Below, piece by piece: positions 8,891-19,287 of a stretch of DNA of 48,684 bases. A program made the translations under genes and the position numbers. How positions within the stretch are numbered: the first letter of the stretch is position 1; each line of letters begins with the position of its first letter. Under the pieces are notes generated by a model. It was not told where the DNA came from. It saw nothing but the letters and a program-made list of their open reading frames with translations, and made no database searches. This DNA is from Gammaproteobacteria bacterium (GTDB lineage: Bacteria; Pseudomonadota; Gammaproteobacteria; Pseudomonadales; CAMLJR01): positions 1 to 48,684 of the forward strand of contig JAJUJZ010000008.1 of assembly GCA_029265075.1 (NCBI GenBank), read 5' to 3'.

Positions 8891-8896
8891 AGTATA
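8891..8896 (-). promoter_or_regulatory. Candidate -10 element for the cox operon
   Basis: Read on the minus strand, TATACT matches the sigma-70 -10 consensus at five of six bases. Only a poor -35 (TGGCAT, spacing 18) is upstream, so an activator would be expected. The transcript would start near 8884 with a leader of about 170 nt before coxB. It is the best promoter-like box I see in this gap. Confidence 0.3.
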
Positions 8897-9178
8897 ACCA
8901 CCGGTTGAAACCATATGCCACATTGCGAGGCGCCGATCAACCAGATATTTCCTTTTCTGTCGATCGGGAGCTCTACTTATTTTTGATGCAAGTAATTGTC
9001 GATTGCCGATTTTTGGCGAGTGCAGCGATGAGTATTGACCCCGTCGCGCCGGCGCCGTTCATCGGCACGACTGGCACACGCAAGCGGCTGTACTAGCATC
9101 TCTGGCAGCTCCGGCGCGATCGCCGCGCCGATCAGTTCGCTCACATTCTCGCCCCAGCGGCGCATGGGATAGACGCAT

Positions 9179-9799
9179 TTGAACGAGTCCGCAACGCGTA
9201 CCGTGCTGCTCGAGGCATGGAACGAAGCACGCCAGACCGAGCAGCATCGCGGCCTGCTGAGGCAGTGGCTCACCCGCCGGCTGCCGTCGCTCGATCGCAG
9301 CATCCGGGTGCCGGCGGCGGCGCCGGCGGATGCCCTGATGGATTTTGCTGAGAGTTATATCGCGCAGCTGCCGGCCTACCTGCAGATCACCCGGCGACTG
9401 CTGCGCCAGCTCGGCACTGAACGTGTGGCCACGCCCGCGCTGCGTCTGGCGGTCGCCTTTTTCGCCAGTCGCAGCGACGACGGCGCCCCGCTCAGCCTGC
9501 TGGAATTGCTCCACCAGGCGTATCTGGCGCACCGGCTGATTGAAGAGATCAACGACTACTGCGTGGCACGTTATGGGGGGCCGCTGCTGCCGGCACAGAT
9601 GCTCGACGCCAATCTGGTCTGTCACAACCTGATCGGTGAGCCGCTGGCAAACGAACTGGATGGCATGGTGGTACAGGTCGCGGAGCGCTGGCTGGCCGGC
9701 CGACCGCTCGCTCGCGTGCGACGAACGGTGCGTGCCGACTGGCCGCAGCCGCCCACCAGCGTGTCACTGGCCTGGCCGCGCAGCACCACGCTGCGGTAG
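9179..9799 (+). CDS. Conserved-looking hypothetical protein divergent from the cox operon
   Basis: I do not recognise a named family. The 206-residue product has no signal peptide or membrane segment and is predicted by eye to be almost wholly alpha-helical, rich in Leu, Ala and Arg. The most protein-like stretch is HQAYLAHRLIEEINDYC (about 109-125), followed by CHNLIGEPLANELDGMV. The start is uncertain: TTG at 9179 is the first codon after an in-frame stop, with only GGGA upstream; an internal GTG at 9203 would also serve. The codon pattern is like its neighbours. The minus-strand frame over the same DNA looks less natural. Its place beside coxB suggests, without proof, a link to respiration. 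Confidence 0.65.
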   Translation: MNESATRTVLLEAWNEARQTEQHRGLLRQWLTRRLPSLDRSIRVPAAAPADALMDFAESYIAQLPAYLQITRRLLRQLGTERVATPALRLAVAFFASRSDDGAPLSLLELLHQAYLAHRLIEEINDYCVARYGGPLLPAQMLDANLVCHNLIGEPLANELDGMVVQVAERWLAGRPLARVRRTVRADWPQPPTSVSLAWPRSTTLR

Positions 9800-9806
9800 G
9801 CGAGAA

Positions 9807-9857
9807 GACGCACGGCCGTATGCTGTTGCCCGCCGATCGTGTCACTGACCGTGCGTC
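9807..9857. terminator. Inverted repeat between convergent genes
   Basis: A perfect 9-bp repeat (GACGCACGG at 9807-9815, CCGTGCGTC at 9849-9857) with a 33-nt loop lies between the convergent 9179 gene and yheV and touches the yheV stop codon. The position suggests a bidirectional transcript end, but there is no T-run, so this is only a candidate. Confidence 0.35.
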
Positions 9858-10119
9858 ATTCCTTAGGCTGGGGTGAAGCAACGTCGAACAGTCTGACGAC
9901 CTGCACCTCGTCCTCGTGAGCCAGCGGTTGTTCGCCCGCCCGTGGCTGATTGACGCGCGTCGGCAGTTCAGTGGGATGCCCCTGTTCATTGAGGGCATCG
10001 CGGAAACCGCAGGCCACACATTCGCGCACGCGCCGGCCTTCGGCATCGTCGTACATCACGACCTTGTCCATGGCACTGCAGCGCGGACAGACGGCGCCGG
10101 CGATAAAACGTCTCTGCAT
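9856..10119 (-). CDS. yheV: YheV family putative zinc ribbon protein (DUF2387)
   Basis: This small protein of 87 residues begins with two Cys-x2-Cys knuckles, CPRC (residues 11-14) and CVAC (34-37), spaced as in a zinc ribbon, followed by GFRDAL. The pattern with DKVVMYDDAEGRRVREC matches the YheV/DUF2387 family. The acidic C-terminal tail looks disordered. No function is established to my knowledge. It has a strong GAGGAGGAG ribosome site and lies 9 nt downstream of prlC, so the two are probably co-transcribed, as in other gammaproteobacteria. Confidence 0.88.
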   Translation of the reverse strand: MQRRFIAGAVCPRCSAMDKVVMYDDAEGRRVRECVACGFRDALNEQGHPTELPTRVNQPRAGEQPLAHEDEVQVVRLFDVASPQPKE

Positions 10120-10128
10120 GACTCCTCC

Positions 10129-12222
10129 TCAGGCCGCGTCTGCCATGCCGTTGTGCCGCAGCAAGGCATCGGGCTCCGGAGCGCGACCGCGAAACGCAAT
10201 GAACAGCGCCATCGGTTCCTGTGAGCCGCCCTGTTCCAGCACTACTGAACGGAAGCGGGCGCCGGTTGCGGCATTGAAGATGCCTTCTTCCTCGAACGCC
10301 GAGAACGCGTCGGCCGAGAGCACTTCTGCCCACTTATAGCTGTAGTAGCCCGCCGCATAGCCGCCGGCGAAGATGTGCGTGAAACCGTGCTGGAAGCGGT
10401 TGAACGCCGGTGGCTGCAGCACCGCCACTTCGCGGCGCACCGCATCGAGCACCGCCTGTACCGGCACCGGCGCCGCGGGCCGATAATCGAGATGCAGGCG
10501 AAAATCGAACAGCGCAAATTCCAGCTGCCGCACCATCATCAGGCCGGCCTGGAAGTTCTTCGCCGCCAGCAGCTTCTGCACCAACGCCTCAGGCAGTGGC
10601 TCGCCGGTCTGCCAGTGACCCGACAGCAGCGGAATCGCCTCACGCTCCCAGCACCAGTTTTCGAGAAACTGGCTCGGCAGCTCCACCGCATCCCAGGCCA
10701 CGCCATTGATGCCGGCCACCCCGGCCACCTCAACCTGCGTAAGCATGTGGTGCAGGCCGTGGCCGAACTCGTGAAACAGCGTCGTGACTTCATCGTGCGC
10801 CAGCAGCGACGGACACTCCGGCGTCGGCGGCGTGAAGTTGCAGGTCAGGAATGCGACCGGCAGCTGCAGGCTGCCGTCGAGCCGGCGGCGCCGGGTGCGG
10901 CAGACGTCCATCCACGCGCCACCCCGTTTGCCGGCGCGGGCGAACAGGTCGAGATAGCACCAGGCGATGGTTTCACCATCCCGCTCGAGCGCGAAGAGCT
11001 GCACATCGGGATGCCACACCGGCACGCCGTCTACTGCACGGAAGCGCACCCCAAACAGCCGCTCCACAATGGTGAACAGGCCGTTGATTACACGATCGGC
11101 CGGGAAATAAGGCCGCAGCAGCTCCTGCGACAGGTCGTAGCGGGCCAGTCGCAGTTTCTCCGACACATAAGGCACATCCCATGCCTCCAGCGTCTCCAGA
11201 CCGAGCTCCCGGCGCGCAAACTCTTGCAGTTCAGCCACATCGCGCTGCGCATGGGGCCGCGACCGGCGCGCCAGATCCTCCAGAAAACCGGTAACCGCCG
11301 CCGGGCTCTCCGCCATCTTGGTGGCCAGCGACAGCTCGGCATAATTGGCAAAGCCCAGCAGCTGCGCCAGCTCATGACGCCGCGCCAGAATGCCATCCAT
11401 CAGCTCGCTGTTATCCCAGCGCCCGGCGTGCGGACCCTGGTCCGAGGCACGGGTGGTATACGCGGTATAGAGCTCGCGGCGCAGCTCGCGGTCGTCAGCG
11501 TATTGCATGATCGGCAGATACGCCGGGCCATCGAGTGTCAGCACATAGCCATCGAGGTCGCGTGCTGCTGCAGCCTGACGGTAGATGCCGAGGGCGCTCT
11601 CTGGCACGCCGCGCAGTGCCTGGACGTCGGTGATATGCCTGAACCAGCCCTGGGTGGCATCGAGCACATTGTTGGCGAAGCGCGTGCCCAGCTCCGCGAG
11701 TTCCTGTCGAAGCTCGCCGTAGCGGCTGCGAGCCGGCTCTTCGAGCGCCACTCCCGACAGCCGGAAATCGCGCAGCGTATGGTCGATGACAGCGCGGCGG
11801 GCAGTATCGAGCCCAGTGTAGGCCGGCGAGTCCGCCAGTGCCTGATAGGCCTGGTAGAGCCGCCGGTTCTGGCCCAGCTCAGTCTGATACGCGGTCAGCA
11901 GGGGCAATGCAGCCTCATGCGCTTCTCGCCACGCTGGCGTGCTGGTCACGCTGTTGAGATGGGAGACCGGCGCCCAGACCCGCTCCAGCCGGTCGTCGAG
12001 TTCCTCAAGCGGCGCCACCAGCTGCTCCCAGTCGGGCGCACCGCCGCGCTGCTCCAGCTCGTCCAGCAGCGCCTCGACAGCAGCGCGATTGGCGGCCAGT
12101 ACCGCCTCCAGCGCAGGCACGACGGCAGTCGGCTCGAGCTCATCGAAGGGAGGGAAGGGGCCCGGTGCCAGCAGTGGGCTGGCGGGCAGTGAGTCGGCGG
12201 CAAGCGAAGACGACAACTTCAT
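10129..12222 (-). CDS. prlC: Oligopeptidase A (M3 family zinc metallopeptidase)
   Basis: This cytosolic thimet-type peptidase degrades short peptides, including cleaved signal peptides. It is 697 residues long, near the E. coli enzyme's length. The zinc motif HEFGHGLHH begins at residue 484, and the third zinc ligand lies in the following helix (WDAVELPSQFLENW). The substrate segment GYAAGYYSYKWAEVLSAD lies near residue 620. A GAGG ribosome site precedes the ATG. It heads a two-gene unit with yheV and diverges from the gamma carbonic anhydrase gene. Confidence 0.96.
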   Translation of the reverse strand: MKLSSSLAADSLPASPLLAPGPFPPFDELEPTAVVPALEAVLAANRAAVEALLDELEQRGGAPDWEQLVAPLEELDDRLERVWAPVSHLNSVTSTPAWREAHEAALPLLTAYQTELGQNRRLYQAYQALADSPAYTGLDTARRAVIDHTLRDFRLSGVALEEPARSRYGELRQELAELGTRFANNVLDATQGWFRHITDVQALRGVPESALGIYRQAAAARDLDGYVLTLDGPAYLPIMQYADDRELRRELYTAYTTRASDQGPHAGRWDNSELMDGILARRHELAQLLGFANYAELSLATKMAESPAAVTGFLEDLARRSRPHAQRDVAELQEFARRELGLETLEAWDVPYVSEKLRLARYDLSQELLRPYFPADRVINGLFTIVERLFGVRFRAVDGVPVWHPDVQLFALERDGETIAWCYLDLFARAGKRGGAWMDVCRTRRRRLDGSLQLPVAFLTCNFTPPTPECPSLLAHDEVTTLFHEFGHGLHHMLTQVEVAGVAGINGVAWDAVELPSQFLENWCWEREAIPLLSGHWQTGEPLPEALVQKLLAAKNFQAGLMMVRQLEFALFDFRLHLDYRPAAPVPVQAVLDAVRREVAVLQPPAFNRFQHGFTHIFAGGYAAGYYSYKWAEVLSADAFSAFEEEGIFNAATGARFRSVVLEQGGSQEPMALFIAFRGRAPEPDALLRHNGMADAA

Positions 12223-12297
12223 GATCCTCAGGCAGAGCCGGGCGTCGGGGAGCCGTCCGGCAGGTGAGTCGTGCTAACTTTGACAGCTATTCTACCG

Positions 12298-12315
12298 GCC
12301 CGCACGGTTGCGGGC
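12298..12315 (+). repeat. Small hairpin before the gamma carbonic anhydrase gene
   Basis: GCCCGCA and TGCGGGC form a perfect 7-bp stem with a CGGT loop, about 22 nt before the ATG at 12338. It falls between the divergent prlC and carbonic anhydrase genes. A leader hairpin is possible; there is no T-run, so it is not a terminator. Confidence 0.35.
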
Positions 12316-12337
12316 GTCCATCTGTCATGAGGTTTCC

Positions 12338-12910
12338 ATGCGCCATTACACACCACTCAGCGTGCGCACGCTGGAGGAGCACACCCCCAGACTTGGAGCT
12401 CGCGTACTGATTGACCCCACCGCCGTCGTCATTGGCGATGTCACCATGGGCGACGACAGTTCGGTATTTCCGCATGTGGTGATCCGTGGTGACGTTCACC
12501 GCGTGGTGATCGGCAGCCGTACCAACGTGCAGGATGGTGCGGTGCTGCATGTCACTCATGTCGGCGATCCACGCGACCCCGCCGGTCATCCGCTGCTGAT
12601 TGGCGATGACGTCACCATCGGCCACAAGGCAATTCTGCACGGCTGCACCATCGGCAACCGGGTGCTGGTGGGCATGGGCGCGGTGCTGATGGACGGCGTG
12701 GTGGTGGAGGATGACGTGATGATCGCTGCCAACGCGCTGATTCCGCCCGGCAAGCGCCTTGAGCGCGGCTGGCTCTACAAGGGCACCGCCCAGCAGGCAC
12801 GCCCGCTGACGGAAGCGGAGCTGGGCGGGCTGCGCTACAGCGCCAGTCTGTACATCGGCATCAAGGACCGTCACATCGCCGCCCTGGAAAAAATGGCAGC
12901 GGGCGACTGA
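12338..12910 (+). CDS. Gamma-class carbonic anhydrase family protein
   Basis: This 190-residue left-handed beta-helix protein has hexapeptide repeats running from about residue 15 to 145 (for example VVIRGDVHRVVIGSRTNVQD and GDDVTIGHKAILHGCTIG). The metal-binding histidines of gamma carbonic anhydrases are present, in VLHVTHVG and GHKAILHG. Homologs include E. coli YrdA, for which catalysis is not firmly shown, so I give the family only. The frame opens at a TTG at 12308, but a GAGG site 6 nt before the ATG at 12338 sets the start. It is convergent with aroE with a 2-nt gap. Confidence 0.93.
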   Translation: MRHYTPLSVRTLEEHTPRLGARVLIDPTAVVIGDVTMGDDSSVFPHVVIRGDVHRVVIGSRTNVQDGAVLHVTHVGDPRDPAGHPLLIGDDVTIGHKAILHGCTIGNRVLVGMGAVLMDGVVVEDDVMIAANALIPPGKRLERGWLYKGTAQQARPLTEAELGGLRYSASLYIGIKDRHIAALEKMAAGD

Positions 12911-12912
12911 CT

Positions 12913-15295
<2,383 letters not shown>

Positions 15296-15361
15296 GATGG
15301 AACTCGAATAGGTATGGCGGGTGCACGCTAACGGAGCGCAACGCCGCTGACAACCTCCGGT

Positions 15362-16507
15362 TCACCCACAGCGCTGCCAGTCCGCACCGACAGGCTCGAT
15401 CAGACCGGCCAGCTCCAGTTCAGCCAGCGCCGCCATTGTCGCCGGCAGCTCGCTGCCAGCGGTGGCGACAATCTGCTCCAGCGCGGTGGGTTCGAAGCCG
15501 ATGGCTGCCAGTACCTGCTGCGCGGCGGCACCGAGGTCGGTCGTGCCGGGAGCAGCAGGCGCCGCTCCGAGCGCACTCTGCGGCAACCAGCCGCGCAGCT
15601 CCTGCAAAATATCTGCTATCTCCTGCACCAGCACTGCACCCTGCCGAATCAGTTCATTGCAGCCGCGGCTGGCAGGATTGTGGATCGAACCGGGCACCGC
15701 AAACACTTCGCGATTCTGCTCCAGCGCCAGCCGCGCCGTGACCAGCGATCCAGAACGCGGCGCCGCCTCGACCACCAGCACGCCGAGACTGAGGCCGCTG
15801 ATGATGCGATTACGGCGCGGGAAGTGACCAGCGCGGGGCGGCGACCCCAGCGGCAGTTCACTGACCAGGGCACCCTGGGCGGCCACCGCTTCCGCCAGCT
15901 CGGCGTGGCGGGCCGGATAGATCCGGTCGAGCCCGGTGCCCAGCACGGCCACGGTGCGGCCACCCTCTGTGAGGGCAGCGCGATGAGCACTGGCGTCAAT
16001 ACCGTAGGCGAGACCGCTGGTAATGACGCAACCGGCGGCCGCCAGCGCCCCGGCAAACCGGGCTGCGGTATCCATACCCTGGCGGGTGGCACGGCGACTG
16101 CCGACCACCGCCAGCTGCGGTGCCATGAGTGCCGCAACATCGCCACGCACCTGCAGCCAGATCGGCGGGTCGGGAATTTCTCGCAGCAGAGCAGGGTAGG
16201 CAGAGGAGGGCAGCACCAGCAGACGGGCACCGTGCAGCGTCAGCCAGCGGCCATCGGCTGACGCCTGGAGAGCGGCCGGATGGCTGCGGCCAGCGCGCTG
16301 CCACCCGGCGATACCGGCGACCAGCGCAGGTGGCACCCCGGCCGCCGCCAGGGCTGCCGGCGTACGTCCCAGCCAGTCGCCAATGGCTTCTTCGCCCTGC
16401 GGCCAGCCGGCCTGTTCGGCAGCCGCCAGCAGCCGGCGGACCGTAGCAGGCGTCGCGCCGGGCAGATGCTGCAGCAGCAGCCAGAGAAAATCGGAATCGC
16501 TGGTCAT
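15362..16507 (-). CDS. dprA: DNA-processing protein DprA
   Basis: DprA loads RecA on incoming single-stranded DNA during natural transformation. The 381-residue protein has a helical N-terminal domain, the Rossmann-like DprA core (VVGSRRATRQGMD, SGLAYGIDASAHRAAL, AVLGTGLDRIYPARH and FPRRNRIISGLS) and a C-terminal winged-helix domain (about 315-375). The core and key glycines look intact. GAGG precedes the ATG. Most proteobacteria keep this gene, so it alone does not show that the organism is transformable. Confidence 0.95.
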   Translation of the reverse strand: MTSDSDFLWLLLQHLPGATPATVRRLLAAAEQAGWPQGEEAIGDWLGRTPAALAAAGVPPALVAGIAGWQRAGRSHPAALQASADGRWLTLHGARLLVLPSSAYPALLREIPDPPIWLQVRGDVAALMAPQLAVVGSRRATRQGMDTAARFAGALAAAGCVITSGLAYGIDASAHRAALTEGGRTVAVLGTGLDRIYPARHAELAEAVAAQGALVSELPLGSPPRAGHFPRRNRIISGLSLGVLVVEAAPRSGSLVTARLALEQNREVFAVPGSIHNPASRGCNELIRQGAVLVQEIADILQELRGWLPQSALGAAPAAPGTTDLGAAAQQVLAAIGFEPTALEQIVATAGSELPATMAALAELELAGLIEPVGADWQRCG

Positions 16508-16568
16508 CCTTGACCTCAGCGCAACACCGCAGTGTCACTATGCGAACCGGCATCCTGCCGGTGAATAC

Positions 16569-17588
16569 TCAGGGATTTCTGACGCGGTCGTTCACAGCCA
16601 GCGGTCGTTCGGCACGCAGCACCAGGCCGTAGCTGACTCGCTCGAATACGCGGAACACCATCAGCAGCCCGGCCCGGAAGTCGGGCGTTTTCACTATTTC
16701 ATTGGTGACGGGATCACGCACCAGCTCACCGGCGCGGTAGATCGCGAGCAGATTGCCCTCGGTCAGCCCTTCGCGCGCGCCCTTGTTGATCACCACCACG
16801 TTGTAGCGACCGATCTGGCTGACGCCGCCCTCCACGGAGAGCAGATAGCCGTCGACGGTGGTCGCGGGCGCACTGGGGAAAAAGCTGGCGTTGATGCGAC
16901 GTTCTTCCTCGGGCAGCAGGCGATCGCCCCGACGTACCTCCTCGGTACTGCGGTTCAGCGCCAGGGTGGCGACGTCGCCTTCGTTCGACAGCCGCTTGGC
17001 GCTGCCGATGTCGCGTGCCTCCACGCCCAGCAGCTCGTTGGTGTCGGGGTCGACAAAGGCCTGACCGCGGCGTACCACGCCCCATACGGTATGGCTGCTG
17101 AGATCGCCGCGCGCGTACACCTCGTCCCCGGCACCGGTAATGATGTGGCCCTCTTTGCCCGCCAGGATATAGGGCGCTGCGCTCAGCTCGGCCTCCGCCA
17201 CCACCCGGCCACGGGTCAGAAAGGCGTTGACCGCCTCCAGCGGAATCGCGGGAATCGCCTGATCAATGGGCGTCGAGCGCATGGCAGGCGTCCATTTGAC
17301 GTCGCCGCCACGCGCCAGCACCAGGCGCGGCTGACCGTCGATCCAGACCAGGTTAAGGCGGTCACCGGGATAGATGAGATGGGGGTTTTCGATCTGGGGA
17401 TTGTGATGCCACAGCTGTGGCCACAGCCATGGGTCGTTGAGGAACATACTGGAGATGTCCCACAGGGTATCACCACGCTCAACCACATAGGTCTGCGGGT
17501 GGCCCTCCTTGAGCTTCAGAACATCCCCCGCCTGGGCTGCCAGGGCAAACAGCAGCCCCATCAGCCCGCCCCACAGCAATTTTTTCAT
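16569..17588 (-). CDS. Secreted LysM domain protein
   Basis: The product (339 residues) begins with a clear signal peptide (MKKLLWGGLMGLLFALAAQA) followed by one LysM peptidoglycan-binding domain (about residues 32-82; YVVERGDTLWDIS and NPHLIYPGDRLNL). The remaining 250 residues have no catalytic motif that I recognise. Proteins of this layout lie next to dprA in many gammaproteobacteria and are annotated as LysM peptidoglycan-binding proteins of unknown function. AAGGAAAG lies about 9 nt before the ATG. It heads the leftward run toward aroE and diverges from def. Confidence 0.9.
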   Translation of the reverse strand: MKKLLWGGLMGLLFALAAQAGDVLKLKEGHPQTYVVERGDTLWDISSMFLNDPWLWPQLWHHNPQIENPHLIYPGDRLNLVWIDGQPRLVLARGGDVKWTPAMRSTPIDQAIPAIPLEAVNAFLTRGRVVAEAELSAAPYILAGKEGHIITGAGDEVYARGDLSSHTVWGVVRRGQAFVDPDTNELLGVEARDIGSAKRLSNEGDVATLALNRSTEEVRRGDRLLPEEERRINASFFPSAPATTVDGYLLSVEGGVSQIGRYNVVVINKGAREGLTEGNLLAIYRAGELVRDPVTNEIVKTPDFRAGLLMVFRVFERVSYGLVLRAERPLAVNDRVRNP

Positions 17589-17660
17589 AAGTGTCTTTCC
17601 TTATAGATACAGACCGGTCCAGCAGCGACGCTACGGGTCTGTAACCGGTGCGCGGGGCCC

Positions 17661-17690
17661 GGGACATCCTGTAAAGGCAACGCGTATACT
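17661..17690 (+). promoter_or_regulatory. Candidate sigma-70 promoter of the def-fmt-rsmB-trkA run
   Basis: GGGACA (17661-17666, four of six to the -35 consensus) and TATACT (17685-17690, five of six to the -10) are separated by 18 nt. The start would fall near 17697, about 105 nt before def. The same gap must also contain the lysM promoter on the other strand. It is a pattern match only. Confidence 0.45.
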
Positions 17691-17801
17691 ATAGCAGGCG
17701 ATACGGCCGCTACCTGATGAACCAGAGCCCATCAATTGGTCTCAGCTCATCACTTTAGCAGCCGTTTCTAAATCTGACTTTCGAAGTGCTTCACAAAGGC
17801 G

Positions 17802-18308
17802 ATGGCGAAACTCACCATTCTCGAATTTCCCGACCCGCGGCTGCGTACCGTGGCCCGGCCCGTGGCCCAGGTTGATGATCGCATCCGCCGCCTGGTGGAT
17901 GACATGTTCGAAACCATGTATGCCGCGCCCGGCATCGGCCTGGCCGCGACCCAGGTGGACGTCCACGAGCAGGTCATCGTGATCGACGTCAGCGAGGACA
18001 AGAGCCAGCCGCTGGTGTTTATTAACCCTACCGTGGAGCCAATCACAGAAGAACAGCAGAACTACGATGAAGGCTGCCTCTCCGTGCCGGGCTTCTACGA
18101 GTCGGTAACACGTCCGGCACGGGTGCGCGTATCGGCACTGGACCGCAACGGCGAGTCGTTCACGATGGAGCCGGACGGGCTCCTGGCCGTCTGCATCCAG
18201 CACGAGCTGGACCACCTCAACGGCAAGCTGTTCGTCGACTACCTGTCGGCCCTCAAGCGCAATCGCATTCGCGAAAAGCTCGAAAAACAGCATCGTCGCA
18301 GCGCGTGA
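17802..18308 (+). CDS. def: Peptide deformylase
   Basis: This 168-residue metalloenzyme removes the formyl group from the first methionine of new proteins. The three signature motifs are intact: [10 protein letters not shown] (about residue 45), EGCLSVP (cysteine metal ligand, about 90) and QHELDHLNG (two histidine ligands and the catalytic glutamate, about 132). It is followed closely by fmt, which adds the formyl group, in the usual pairing. AAAGG precedes the ATG at short spacing. Confidence 0.97.
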   Translation: MAKLTILEFPDPRLRTVARPVAQVDDRIRRLVDDMFETMYAAPGIGLAATQVDVHEQVIVIDVSEDKSQPLVFINPTVEPITEEQQNYDEGCLSVPGFYESVTRPARVRVSALDRNGESFTMEPDGLLAVCIQHELDHLNGKLFVDYLSALKRNRIREKLEKQHRRSA

Positions 18309-18330
18309 GCTGCTCAGCCGGACTTCTCTC

Positions 18331-19287
18331 ATGACGCGCCTGCGCATTGTTTTCGCTGGGACGCCGCCGTTTGCGGCGACCCATCTGGCAGCTCTGCTGG
18401 CGGCGTCTGACCACTTCGACGTGGTTGCGGTCTATACGCAGCCCGACCGTCCCGCCGGCCGGGGCAAGCAGCCCCAGCCGAGCGCGGTCAAGACGCTTGC
18501 ACTCGAACACGATCTGCCCGTTTACCAGCCTCTGAGCCTGCGCGACCCCGCCGCCCAGCAGGAACTGGCTGCACTCGCGCCGGATGTGATGGTGGTGGTT
18601 GCCTACGGGCTGATCCTGCCAGCTGCAGTGCTCGCCATTCCGCGGCTCGGCTGCGTCAATGTGCATGCCTCGCTGCTGCCCCGCTGGCGCGGCGCCGCGC
18701 CGATCCAGCGCGCTATTGAAGCAGGCGATGCCGAGACCGGCGTCACCATCATGCAGATGGATGAGGGGCTCGATACCGGCCCGATGCTGGCGACCGCCCG
18801 CTGCGCCATTGCCGGCGACGACACCGCCGCCAGCCTGCACAACAAACTTGCAGAGCTCGGCGGACCGACCCTGATCGCCACGCTCGCGGCACTGGCCGCC
18901 GGCACGGCGCAGGCCGAACCGCAGCCCGAAGCAGGGGCCTGTTATGCGAGCAAAATCGACAAGCAGGAGGCGCGCCTGGACTGGGCGCAGCCTGCCAGCG
19001 TCCTCGAGCGCCGGATTCGTGCCTTCAACCCCGCCCCCATCGCTTTTACGGAACTCGAGGGCAGCCGCATCAGGATTCATCGCGCCCATGTGTCGCCGGC
19101 TGGCAGCGCCGCCGCGCCCGGCACGCTGCTGGACGCCAGTCCCGACGGGCTCACCGTGCAGTGCGGTGAGCAAGCGCTGACTATTACTGATCTCCAGCTG
19201 CCAGGTGGCAAGGTGCTGTCCGCCGCAGCGGTACTCAATGGCCACGCCGCATTGCTGCGGCCCGGCGTGGTATTCGCCAGTGCGTGA
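18331..19287 (+). CDS. fmt: Methionyl-tRNA formyltransferase
   Basis: Fmt formylates initiator Met-tRNA using 10-formyltetrahydrofolate. The 318-residue product starts RIVFAGTPPFAATHLAALL and has the folate site HASLLPRWRGAAPIQRAI with the catalytic N-H-D set (CVNVHASLLP and MDEGLDTGPM). A C-terminal OB-like tRNA-binding domain follows from about residue 205 (RIRAFNPAPIAFTEL). It follows def by 22 nt and its end overlaps the rsmB start by 8 nt. Confidence 0.97.
   Translation: MTRLRIVFAGTPPFAATHLAALLAASDHFDVVAVYTQPDRPAGRGKQPQPSAVKTLALEHDLPVYQPLSLRDPAAQQELAALAPDVMVVVAYGLILPAAVLAIPRLGCVNVHASLLPRWRGAAPIQRAIEAGDAETGVTIMQMDEGLDTGPMLATARCAIAGDDTAASLHNKLAELGGPTLIATLAALAAGTAQAEPQPEAGACYASKIDKQEARLDWAQPASVLERRIRAFNPAPIAFTELEGSRIRIHRAHVSPAGSAAAPGTLLDASPDGLTVQCGEQALTITDLQLPGGKVLSAAAVLNGHAALLRPGVVFASA

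Larger units (their letters stand above)
8713..9178. other. Non-coding region upstream of coxB
   Basis: This stretch of about 465 nt separates the divergent coxB and the plus-strand gene at 9179. It is less GC-rich than its surroundings in two places (about 8735-8760 and 8950-9020). It holds a promoter-like box and a palindrome, listed separately, and two copies of the 10-mer GTCGATCGGG (8792-8801 and 8960-8969). Short open frames occur on both strands, but none has a convincing ribosome site or protein-like composition. It probably contains the cox operon promoter and regulator sites. Confidence 0.6.

Noticed and set aside
8977-9303. Minus-strand frame of 108 codons across the coxB upstream region
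   Set aside because: It overlaps the better plus-strand gene at 9179, has no ribosome site, and its Cys/Arg/Ser-rich composition is typical of a shadow frame.
9059-9625. Minus-strand 188-codon frame opposite the 9179 gene
   Set aside because: Gln/Arg-rich composition as expected from reading the opposite strand of a GC-rich gene; no motif and no start site.
10375-12192. 605-codon plus-strand frame
   Set aside because: It is entirely antisense to prlC, whose HEFGH motif and full length are clear; long antisense frames are common in GC-rich DNA.
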